Assembly: GCA_001792895.1 (NCBI GenBank)
Contig: MARA01000023.1
Coordinates: 496,001 to 560,000 of the forward strand
Direction: 5' to 3'
Length of the DNA: 64,000 nucleotides
DNA from: Lentinus brumalis
Lineage: Eukaryota; Basidiomycota; Agaricomycetes; Polyporales; Polyporaceae
The position numbers and the translations under genes are program-made. Below the pieces are notes generated by a model. It worked only from the letters and a program-made list of their open reading frames with translations, searched no databases and had not been told where the DNA came from. Shown here piece after piece: positions 11,861 to 20,562 of this stretch; position 1 is the stretch's first letter; the number at the start of each line of letters is the position of its first letter.

Positions 11861-12026
11861 AGAAAAGACAAAGAGCTCGTGCGCTTCACTATCGTACTGA
11901 TTACAATCTGCTTCCGTGTACTCAATCTGCTTCCGCGAATGTTTGGTAGAGCCCGACAAGCCGCTGTCAACCTCCCGCCGCCGCCCTCGCAAGTACGCTC
12001 TCCCGTCCAAGTCGGAAGCGCGCGTG

Positions 12027-12147
12027 AGTTTCCGCATTTGGATACCGCGCGCGCCGGGCTCACGTGAGCTCACGTAGACGCCGTATGAGGGCCGCCACAG
12101 CGGAGTTTGAAATGCTGAGCAAACGCGGTGGGACATTAACCCCAAGT
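12027..12147 (-). repeat. MULE right terminal inverted repeat
   Basis: Reverse complement of the left repeat over 121 bp with two mismatches. It ends ...ATTAACCCCAAGT at 12147. Confidence 0.92.
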
Positions 12148-12156
12148 AGCGAGCCC
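12148..12156. repeat. MULE target-site duplication, right
   Basis: AGCGAGCCC, identical to 6525-6533. Confidence 0.93.
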
Positions 12157-12223
12157 TGAATGGTGCGGCTCATCGAGACGATGTCATATAGACATCTTCG
12201 CGCGATGACGACTCGTCAACGCG

Positions 12224-12400
12224 TCAACACTGGCGTTCCCTATCATGGGCGACAGCAGCTGCGCCCTGATTCCGCTTTGGTGTAATGTCATATGTCGAGC
12301 ACGATATGTCGATTCCGTCGTCGGCGAGACGAAGGCCTCTCCTATGGCCTGTGCATGTACCAGCGCAACACGAGTCGAAGGAGGGTATAGGTGACTGCCA
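12224..12400 (-). pseudogene. Second SDR gene fragment, degraded
   Basis: On the minus strand, TRVALV is followed by a broken copy of the nucleotide-binding loop (HAQAIGEAF in place of TGAAQGIGEAI) and a piece resembling DDGIDIS. Deletions shift the frame twice in about 100 bp. It is related to the start of the intact SDR gene at 4746-5965 and lies about 70 bp beyond the MULE. Confidence 0.55.
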
Positions 12401-12678
12401 GAAGTCCTTCAACGTCGTAAACGGGTACGATAGACCTGTACGATGCCAGGCTTGTCATGTTACTTCAAACCGACCTGCTAATGCGGTTATCAGGTTGGTG
12501 TATCGGGGTGTATCACGGAGTCGAGACCCACCATGGATAGCTGGTTTTTTACTTCGCGAATCCTGATGTCGCCGCCTCACGACATTTAGCAGATCCTGGA
12601 GAGTCAAGCGCGGCTGGCGCGACCAATCCCAGGTATACGTGAGTCTCGCGACGCACGTTGCACGGTACAATGACTCTG

Positions 12679-12860
12679 AGGGGAAAGCCGCAGAGAGCAC
12701 AATGGCGCGGCATCGCCGCTGGGAGTGACATGGGAGTGATGCCCGCCGCCCGCGCCGTAACCCCGCCCCGAGGCGCCCACACGAGGCGGGGCTGTGTGCC
12801 GACGATTGCCGGAAATGGAAGGCAGGAAATGAGTCAAGCGCGTCGGGGCCGCCGTATAAA
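12679..12860 (+). promoter_or_regulatory. Promoter of the small heat shock gene
   Basis: A TATAAA box at 12855-12860 lies 107 bp before the ATG. Upstream there is an AGGGG stress-response-type element at 12679-12683, GC-rich boxes near 12760-12790, and a run of GGAA half-sites (about 12810-12830) that could act as loose heat-shock-element units, though no perfect inverted GAA/TTC array is present. Confidence 0.45.
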
Positions 12861-12966
12861 GGCATGGGTACGTGGGAGAACGTCGCGTTCGCTCTTTCAC
12901 CCGACTTCCACCTGCAGCCGCCTGCTGCGGCCTCTAATCCTGATTTTCCAGACCGTGTGTGTGACA

Positions 12967-14326
12967 ATGTCATTCCCGTACCACCAGTACGTGGACTACT
13001 CCAATCCTGCAACGCCGCGTGTGTACGCCTGGGAAGCCGCGTCAGCAACCTCAGATCAAGACCCAGCACACCAGCTCCCGCCCCAGCAAGACCCTCAACA
13101 GTCCGCGCAGCCTCCACCACAGCAGATTTCTCCCAGTCAGCTTCAACTCCATCAACTGCCATTACAGCCCCAGCAACCTTCAACGCCACAAGAGCTCGTT
13201 CACCAGCTTCACCACCAGCCGCCACCGCCGCCGCCGCGTCAGCAGTATACTCCCCATCCCCAGACTATTCACGTCGCGCCCTCTGTCGCGCAGCCCCAGT
13301 ACCGGTTTGAGACCCTCACTGAGGGCGACTTTGCCCATGCGAGTGCGACGGGCGAACGGCCAGGCTCGTCGCGTCGCCGCGGCGCGAGCAAGCCGCCGTC
13401 GCTGCACGTCGACACCTCTCGCGCATCTTCCGCGTCGGCCACTGCTGCCGTCGCGAGTCCGGGTCCCAGTGCACTGTCTTCTGCAGGGGGCGGCACGGGC
13501 CCCTTGCGCGTCCCGCACACGCGGGCGCATGTTCAGTCTGCCCACCCGTACCGTCGCCCGCAGTCGCAGGGCGCGTCGGGGTCGGGGACGAGCTCTGTCG
13601 TTGCTCCTGCCTCTGGCGCAGCGCAGGCTCCTGTAAGATCTCGTCGCGTGAGTGAGTTGCAGTCTGCTCAAACGCTTGAGACGAGCGTGGGCGGCGCCGG
13701 CACTGCGGCGCTGCCTACGGTTGGGACAGCTATGGCTGTATCGTGTCCAGCTTCGAGTTCGTGGCGCGAGGGACTGCTGGGGCTGTCGTCAAGGTGAGTG
13801 CGAGTCTCGAGTCCGTCGTCCCCAACCCCTTGATCTGTGCCCGCTAGCGTTGACCCGGAAACAACACCGACCGGCGCGCATCCGACGCGACTGGAACCCG
13901 TTCGACGTTACGGCATCCGCACCGACGTCCACTTCAGCACTGAAGAGAACATCGTCACCGCAATGTTCGAGATCCCCGGTGTGAAGAGGAACGATATACA
14001 CATCACCATGTCTCTATGTCCGTTCAGTCGTGTGCGTCAAGTCAGCATTTCGGGTATGGCGCGCTCCGTCCTGCCCCTCCAAGGCCACTCGGTACGCGAA
14101 CGCAAGTTTGGCCTGTTCTTCCGGACGATGGCAGTACCTCCAGAGACCAAGGTGCGCGGAGCCTCTGCCTGTTGCACCTTACTCTAATCCGCGGTTCTCT
14201 CTTCAGCCCGAGGACATCGCCGTAACACTCGAAGACGGCATCCTCACGCTGAAGATACCCGCAGGCAATCCCGCACAAGCAGAACAACCTCAAACTATCC
14301 CTATACCCCAGCCTGAGTTCCAGTAA
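12967..14326 (+). CDS. Small heat shock protein (Hsp20/alpha-crystallin) with long N-terminal arm
   Basis: Three exons (12967-13793, 13848-14151, 14217 minus 10 = 14207-14326) join in frame to 416 residues. Introns are 54 and 55 bp. The first about 275 residues are low-complexity, rich in Gln, Pro, Ser and Ala. The C-terminal domain has the alpha-crystallin pattern: a DVHFSTEENIVTAMFEIPGV strand block (A-x-F-E-x-P-G-V), the conserved VRERKFGLFFRTM block, and the final EDIAVTLEDGILTLKIP with the G-I-L-T-L signature. Small heat shock proteins are ATP-independent holdases that bind unfolding proteins and form oligomers. The arm is far longer than usual (most fungal Hsp20s are 150-220 residues). 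The segment between the two core blocks reads through without an intron. Confidence 0.85.
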
Positions 14327-14682
14327 CGGCGCCAGCCTTGCCACATCGCTCCCGACACCCGCCCACGTAGATACCGACGTTCTTGGTCCCGCATTGTCTT
14401 GGCTCCTCGTCTCGTCTCTCTGTACAATGTACGTCGACGTCCCTGCTGCATCCACTCACATCTCCACCGCTCTTGTTCGCTGTGTTTCGGTCGCTCTCAA
14501 GTCAAAGCCCGTGTCTCTTGCATCTTGCTCTCTCCTCTCCCTGCATCTGCCATCGCAACCCCAGTCTAAAATGTACAATTGCTCGCTGTCCCCAGTACCT
14601 AATCGCTTACTTCTACTTGCTAGTTTATACCACCGGCCTATATATCTAGGCTTGCATCGGACCCAGACCGTCCCGTTCCGTG

Positions 14683-14699
14683 TATATATCCACTTATTT
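14683..14699. repeat. LINE target-site duplication, 3' side
   Basis: TATATATCCACTTATTT, 17 bp, identical to 26975-26991. The last three T overlap the poly(A) tract, so the true length is 14-17 bp. Confidence 0.9.
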
Positions 14700-14711
14700 T
14701 TTTTTTTTTTT
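14697..14711 (-). other. LINE poly(A) tail
   Basis: Fifteen consecutive T on the + strand, i.e. poly(A) at the 3' end of the minus-strand element, directly abutting the target duplication. Confidence 0.88.
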
Positions 14712-14913
14712 GGTGGAGCGTATTTATCATAAAGCTACAATAATCCCCATAGGGGCTTGCCATATAGCTAGCGACTAATGACCATTAGCCAGACACGCTA
14801 GGTAAACGATCTAAGGCAATTAGCCTGAGAAAGATTACCTAATAAATAAGGAATATAAGGAGTAGGTTAAGCCACCGCGAGGAAATGCATTTACGCACAG
14901 TGTGTGGGACTCG

Positions 14914-14974
14914 AAACGCAAAGGGTGAGGAGAGATGGTGCGCAGGCCATCATCTCTCCTCATCCTTTGCGTTT
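14914..14974. other. Stem-loop across the ORF2 stop codon
   Basis: Arms 14914-14938 and 14951-14974 form a 24-bp stem with one mismatch and a loop of about 13 nt. The ORF2 stop codon (14960-14962) lies inside one arm. Many LINE reverse transcriptases recognise a 3' structure of their RNA, so a role in priming is possible but unproven. Confidence 0.7.
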
Positions 14975-17900
14975 AATACCCACTAAAACCCCGCTATTCG
15001 TCACCCACTTCGGAGGCAAGTTCAGGTTATTTTCGATTATAGGGAACCATATTCTCTCGACGTCTGCCGCCTTAAGCGCGCGTTTCCCTCTGGCCATCGT
15101 CGCCGTTCGTCTGTCTAGGCATAGACGCGAGTTCATCGTCGCATGAAATCTGTTAGTGACCTCAATTTCAGAGAAGCCTTTTCCTTCTCGTTGAATGACG
15201 CGTTCACATCTCAGTTTCCAGATCAAGTGGAGAGTTTCGGACGCGAGGATACACCACAGCTGCTCAACCGCCGCCTTGCGTGCTCCCTCGCTCGTCTTGA
15301 AGACTGCGCAGGCCGCCCCGAAGGCCATACCCCAAGAAGGTTCGTGCCAGGCTTCCTTAGTTGCGGACCATAGCTCCTTGAACAAGCCCCACAGGAGTTC
15401 CTGACCCAGTGCCTTGCATTCCAGGATAACATGCGTCATCGTCTCGCATTCGCCACACACCTTACACTCCGCCCTTGCCTGGAGCTCGGCTGCCATTTTC
15501 GGTCGGAGCCAGTGATTCCCTATCATATAGCCGTCGTGGACCGCCATCCACATGAACTGGGACGCCGATCGCGAGACATGTCGGGAGCGGAAAGAGGTCC
15601 AGACGGCCGTCTCCTGGACCTGCACGTCAAAGGCCGCCTGGATGCCACACGTAATTCGATCCATGTTCGCCACCGCCCTCGGCCTTGGTTTTACACGTTT
15701 GTCCTTCAGGTTTCTAATTGCGCGGTAAGCCAGTTTTTGCGTTATGGCCTGGAGCTTTGCGCCGGAGACTTGAAAGCCAGCAGGGATGCTCATATTGATG
15801 CTATCGCCTGCCCCTTTCGCCGCTCCTATTGCCGCCAGGCGGTCCGCTTCATCATTGCGCGGGTGACCGCTGTGCCCCTTGACCCATCTGAAGATAGTGT
15901 GAGCCTTACGCATCCGGAGGTGAGCTACTACCGTGCGCGTTAGATCCGAGTTTTTCTGTAGGATGTAGCCCATATCCTCGTGTCTAGACCTCCACTTCGT
16001 CATGGCAGACATGGTAGTCTGGGAGTCCGTCTCCTGTATCACTCTCTGATGCCCGTCCGCCGTCATAGAGGCCAGTAGCGTCGCCACAATTTCACCCGTT
16101 TGGTTAGACTGCTCCAGCTCCGCCGGCAGTCTGAAGCTTCGACACAGCTCCGGGTGCCCTTCCACATAGACCCCTGCGCCTGCCTGTGCCCTTCTCTCGC
16201 CGTTATGCAGGCAGGACCCGTCCGTCGCGATTATTATGCCTGGACGGCGGTCCTCTAGTCTCATGTCCGTGCAATCGTTCGAGACCGGCGTGTCGTCCGT
16301 GAAGATTCTGAAGACATTCCCCACGTGCCCGTAAGTGGTGATGCTTCTATCAAACGGGACAAGATCCGTCTCTAGGCCCTCTTTCGCCAGGTTGCTCATT
16401 ACCTCCCTTTCATAGTCCTCCGCCTGGTCCCACGTTGGGTTCCATTTCCCTGGCAGCGTGCCGAGTAAGTCTTTTGCCCTTGCACTACAACCCTGGGGGT
16501 TCTCGCACCCACTGTCTTTGCGCAGAAGAGTGCACGCCGTGCACTTGCAGGAGGCCTTCGGCCTGTGACCCGGGCAAACCAACGTTTCTGCCAGGTTCAC
16601 GCAGTCACCTACCGTTCTGACGTTATGGTTTACCCAGAGACATGTCAGAAGCTTTGACGGCATCATGAGTCTACCAATACGCATGGGGTCCGCGTATCGG
16701 TGATCCCATATCGTCATATCGCGTAGTATCGCCCTGGAGAAGGCCAGTCCTTCGATTCGTAAGCCGTACTTTTTCGCCACCGTTGTCATGCCTTTCAGCA
16801 CGGCTGGTAAGCCCCTCTCGCGCGGATGCCATCGTTGTAGGAAGGGGTTGATACGGAACTCTTTCAGTCTCGGTCTACAATCCTTACGAACATATGTCGC
16901 GTATAGGTCATCCGCAAGGAAGGCCCACAGGGGACGCTCCGTGCCGAAATCCAGATATGCGCGGAGCCACATGATGTCGACTGCCTCGTTTCGAGCAGAG
17001 AGGTCCAGCATACCTAAGCCTCCTCTGTCTACCGGTAAGCACACATGGGCTTTCCCCACTGGAGTATTCACCCGGTCGTCCCACAGATAGTTTCTGATGA
17101 TCTTGTTTAGACGCGTTACTACGACATCCGGCATCCGCTGCACACTCGTCAGAAACTGTGTCATGCCTCCTATGATCATCTGGACAACATGCCGTTTCCC
17201 GCTCGTCGATGCGTGTCCCGTCCTCCATCGCGCAATCACCTTCAGAAGTGGTTGCCTCATTGCTACGATCTTCGACAAGACTAGCGACCAGACCTCTGCA
17301 TCATTGATGCCGTTCCCAAAGAAAGCTCCGAGAATCCGAACCGCCTCACCTTCCCGCGCAACATGCACGCCCCTTGGGTAGTTGCCCCACGCCCCGGAGA
17401 TGTGGTACGTTTCTGCCATTTCCTTTCGGAAATCTGCACTCCCGATAGGAATGATCTCAGTCTTCCCGATGTTGAAGCGAGCCTTTGCCGCAGAACACCA
17501 AGTATCTAGAACGTTCTGCAGCGTCGCAAAATCGTCGTGGCGGGACAAATATACAGTCGTATCGTCTGCAAAGAGGACGGCCTTCAAGGTCTCGTTAGTC
17601 CTAGGGATGTTGAATCCCTCAATTGCCGACTTCCTGATCATGGCCGACAGAGGCTCAATGGCCATGTCGAAAAGGAGGCAAGACAAGGGGTCGCCCTGCC
17701 GGACACCCCGGTATACATGGTACGGTTTACTCAGGAAACCGTTTACCATCACCGACGTCATTGCATTCTTATATAGGGATTTAACCAGATCGATAAAGGT
17801 CTTGGGGACACCGAAACGTTCCATCACGCGCCAGAGATAATCGTGCGCAACTTTATCATACGCCTTTTCCTGGTCCAGTGCAACAATCGCGCCGTCTGCG

Positions 17901-20134
17901 TCATTTTCCTCCGCCCAGATCATCATTAAACGGGCCAGCTGCGTATGGTTCTGAATACGTCTACCGGGGACAAAGCCTGCCTGCGCTTTGTGGATGATAC
18001 TAGGTGCGACATCAGCGAGCCTGACTGCTAAGGACTTGCTAAGGAGTTTATAGTCTGTGTTTAGAAGGGTGATAGGACGATAGTTGACAACTCTCGTCCG
18101 TTCCCCTTTTTCCTTGTATATAGGGGCGATCCAGCCGTGAGCCAGGGACGTCGTTGCGTCAACGCCAAATATCCTCACGTCCTCAAAAGCTGCCGTCAAG
18201 AGCCGGACGATATCGAAATCCTGTCTCGCCTGGAAACGTTGATCCTCGATGTGCCTGGCGTGCAGAGCCTTCCAGAGCTCGAACGGAATACCGTCCAGAC
18301 CCGGCGCCGTACCATTCTTTGCAACGCGCAGAGAGAGCTCGCACTCCTCGTAAGTGAAAACGTCTCCCATTTTGCTAGCCTGCTCCGTCGTCAATTTCAC
18401 GTCGAGACTTTCGACGGCCTGATGACAGTCTTCAGCTCGTTCCTCAGTCGTTCTCGCGCCCACCTCGTCCTGCTGCACTCTCATATGATGCAGCCTCGCC
18501 ATATCGGCCATGTTGACGGAGTTTGTCTCATATACCTTTTCTCCTCGCACCCCTGTCACATCCTCCTTCTCGAAGGCCGTGATTATGTCTCTCGGGGCGC
18601 ATTCTCGGTGTAATTTTGACCAGTACTTCGTGGGTCTGTCGCCGTATAAGCGGTGAGTTGCTCTAGCGTTTTGCTGTTGTTGCTTATACCTCCGCTGTTT
18701 GAGCTGACGTATCTGTTTCGTCAGCGACTCGGCTTCCACTATGCGGTCCGATTCCGGGGTGTCAGTTTTTGCTTTGACTTTCCGCAGGGCAGCTTCGTGT
18801 TCACGTATGTCCGCGAGAAGTCTAGGTACGACCTCTCGCTCTCTCTCCCTGCCCAGCTTCATAACATCCTGCTTGAAGCGACAGAGAACTCTCTGAGGGT
18901 TCGCGCTGTTCGTCCGCGCCCCTTCTGATTCCAGAGTACGTAGTTCCTGCATGGCCGCCAGGCCTCTCGCTTTTATGCGTCTCTTGAGAGTCTTATCCTT
19001 GAGGAGCAGCAGCGGGAACAGCGGGCGGCCCGGCCCTACCAGAGGTGCGTTTGTCGGGGTGAGATCGACCGTTATTAGACTATGGTCTGTGCGAACCCCG
19101 GCTTCGCATATCGTCCACTCGCGCGCACTCTCAAACACCTCCGGGGTAACGTACATACGATCAAGTCTGGAGAAAGTCGCTTCCCTCCCGAAACCTCGAT
19201 GAAAGGTGTACTCTCGGATGTTGGGGTACGTTGCCCGCCATCCGTCGGCCAGCATTAATCCGAGGCTCATCTTTAGCTCGTCTAGAGCGAGGGTCGAACT
19301 GTCAGGGCCCTCTCCTACTGGGAGCCGGTCTATCACATCCTCTACATTGTTGCAGTCGCCCGCCATCAAGTGCGGCTTCGGGCATTCGGGGTTGAGTTCA
19401 TAGAATTTTCGTACCTGCTCGAAGAACGCCTTCCGCTCAGCCACCCCGCTCGATGTGGGGGCATACACACATAGAATATGACGGACGTCGCCTCCTGGGC
19501 AGGGGACGCTAACCTGGATCGCCCTCCCCGGCACGACCACCGTTGCACTTGCCTTAGATACCTGAATAAATCTCGCATTCAGGACAATTGCTACCCCTTC
19601 CCTCTGAGTGGGGGCAGTAGGGTGGGGCGAGTGGAAAATCTTAATCTTCTTGGCGAACATTTTATGAATCGCCGCGCATCTCTCAGCAGTCAGGTGAGTT
19701 TCTTGCATGAGCAGGACACCCAATCTATGTTCTGACATCATCCGATAAATTCTTCCCCATTTGTTTTCCTGATGATCCCGGATGAGATTCCCGTAGCCGT
19801 TTATATTCAGCGACGCCACCCTCAGCGTCGTTCTCCGCTCCTCTCTGTTCTTCGACTTCCGTGTACTCATACTATCGCCGCAGATCCGAAACGGCGTACT
19901 CCGGCGGTTTCCGTCTCCACCACCAGTCCCTCTATCTACCTCCTCGTCTCCTTCCGGGGGAATGCCTCCGATTCCAGCCTGAGCGTCATCGACCCCGTCA
20001 TGGGCATGAGCATCACGGGGTCCTCTGTTCAGGTTGGTGCGCGATGAGCCAGTTGCCAGGGTATTGCCAGATTGTGTGTATATATGATGTGTGTGGATAT
20101 TCGCAGTTGCAGTTGTCAACCAAAGTACAACCAT
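14960..20134 (-). CDS. LINE ORF2: endonuclease, reverse transcriptase, RNase H
   Basis: A single uninterrupted 1,724-codon frame. An apurinic-type endonuclease begins near residue 103 (LRVASLNING), with the Glu in MQETHL, AGDCNN near 256 and RTDHS near 348. Reverse transcriptase follows: PAPGLDG-like block AKNGTAPGLDGIPFELW, VNYRPITLLN, catalytic ALDQEKAYDKV near 758, RGVRQGDPLSCLLFD and FADDTTV near 856. RNase H begins near 1303 (ATDGS), with NDEADRLAA near 1426. A Cys/His cluster, C-x2-C...H...C, in ECKVCGECETMTHVILEC lies near 1558. The enzyme nicks target DNA and copies its own RNA at the nick. ATG at 20134 gives the longest form; an internal Met before RKSKNREERR (about residue 90) could also serve. 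Confidence 0.92.
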   Translation of the reverse strand: MVVLWLTTATANIHTHHIYTQSGNTLATGSSRTNLNRGPRDAHAHDGVDDAQAGIGGIPPEGDEEVDRGTGGGDGNRRSTPFRICGDSMSTRKSKNREERRTTLRVASLNINGYGNLIRDHQENKWGRIYRMMSEHRLGVLLMQETHLTAERCAAIHKMFAKKIKIFHSPHPTAPTQREGVAIVLNARFIQVSKASATVVVPGRAIQVSVPCPGGDVRHILCVYAPTSSGVAERKAFFEQVRKFYELNPECPKPHLMAGDCNNVEDVIDRLPVGEGPDSSTLALDELKMSLGLMLADGWRATYPNIREYTFHRGFGREATFSRLDRMYVTPEVFESAREWTICEAGVRTDHSLITVDLTPTNAPLVGPGRPLFPLLLLKDKTLKRRIKARGLAAMQELRTLESEGARTNSANPQRVLCRFKQDVMKLGREREREVVPRLLADIREHEAALRKVKAKTDTPESDRIVEAESLTKQIRQLKQRRYKQQQQNARATHRLYGDRPTKYWSKLHRECAPRDIITAFEKEDVTGVRGEKVYETNSVNMADMARLHHMRVQQDEVGARTTEERAEDCHQAVESLDVKLTTEQASKMGDVFTYEECELSLRVAKNGTAPGLDGIPFELWKALHARHIEDQRFQARQDFDIVRLLTAAFEDVRIFGVDATTSLAHGWIAPIYKEKGERTRVVNYRPITLLNTDYKLLSKSLAVRLADVAPSIIHKAQAGFVPGRRIQNHTQLARLMMIWAEENDADGAIVALDQEKAYDKVAHDYLWRVMERFGVPKTFIDLVKSLYKNAMTSVMVNGFLSKPYHVYRGVRQGDPLSCLLFDMAIEPLSAMIRKSAIEGFNIPRTNETLKAVLFADDTTVYLSRHDDFATLQNVLDTWCSAAKARFNIGKTEIIPIGSADFRKEMAETYHISGAWGNYPRGVHVAREGEAVRILGAFFGNGINDAEVWSLVLSKIVAMRQPLLKVIARWRTGHASTSGKRHVVQMIIGGMTQFLTSVQRMPDVVVTRLNKIIRNYLWDDRVNTPVGKAHVCLPVDRGGLGMLDLSARNEAVDIMWLRAYLDFGTERPLWAFLADDLYATYVRKDCRPRLKEFRINPFLQRWHPRERGLPAVLKGMTTVAKKYGLRIEGLAFSRAILRDMTIWDHRYADPMRIGRLMMPSKLLTCLWVNHNVRTVGDCVNLAETLVCPGHRPKASCKCTACTLLRKDSGCENPQGCSARAKDLLGTLPGKWNPTWDQAEDYEREVMSNLAKEGLETDLVPFDRSITTYGHVGNVFRIFTDDTPVSNDCTDMRLEDRRPGIIIATDGSCLHNGERRAQAGAGVYVEGHPELCRSFRLPAELEQSNQTGEIVATLLASMTADGHQRVIQETDSQTTMSAMTKWRSRHEDMGYILQKNSDLTRTVVAHLRMRKAHTIFRWVKGHSGHPRNDEADRLAAIGAAKGAGDSINMSIPAGFQVSGAKLQAITQKLAYRAIRNLKDKRVKPRPRAVANMDRITCGIQAAFDVQVQETAVWTSFRSRHVSRSASQFMWMAVHDGYMIGNHWLRPKMAAELQARAECKVCGECETMTHVILECKALGQELLWGLFKELWSATKEAWHEPSWGMAFGAACAVFKTSEGARKAAVEQLWCILASETLHLIWKLRCERVIQREGKGFSEIEVTNRFHATMNSRLCLDRRTATMARGKRALKAADVERIWFPIIENNLNLPPKWVTNSGVLVGIKRKG

Positions 20135-20562
20135 AGCTTTGGTTCAAGGCGAGTGGGAACCTCTCGCCAGAGGCGGCGGTGCGCTAGCAACGGCTCGCAG
20201 CTGCCGTTTGTATAGCGCTTTTGCTAAAGCGTGGGTCGCCTGGCCTAAATAAGCCACCACATACGATGACAGTCGGACCTTCCTGTGCTCGTCGCCAGTA
20301 AATTTGGGTCCTCCTGTGGCTATGTCGGGACGGCGCATAGCTGCTTCGCGCCGTGACATCTTGCACTCGCTCTGTCTGCCACCACAGAGCGCTACGCCGC
20401 TAGACCAAAGTACCGTATGGGGCCAGTGACTTCTAGAAGAAAACCGCCGCCTTCCCTCGTTCACGTATCGTGAGTAGTGGGGTTCTATTAGAAGTCATGA
20501 GCTAAGTTAGTTTTATCGGCCTATCACCGTTCGTCCTCCCCGCGCTCCTTCGCCGCCGACAA

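Larger units (their letters stand above)
6534..12147 (-). mobile_element. Complete Mutator-like (MULE) DNA transposon
   Basis: A 5,614-bp element bounded by 121-bp terminal inverted repeats and a perfect 9-bp target duplication. The transposase gene is on the minus strand and carries a MULE catalytic core and a SWIM zinc finger. Internal parts in order along the + strand are: left repeat, about 370 bp of subterminal DNA, transposase exons (7025 to about 10.2 kb), a poorly understood stretch with a 13-bp minisatellite, a zinc-ribbon-like reading frame (11.34-11.86 kb) and the right repeat. The two repeats differ at only two of 121 positions and the target duplication is exact, so insertion is probably recent. 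Confidence 0.93.

Noticed and set aside
15431..15943. + strand frame of 170 codons within the LINE
   Set aside because: It is the shadow of the intact ORF2 on the other strand.
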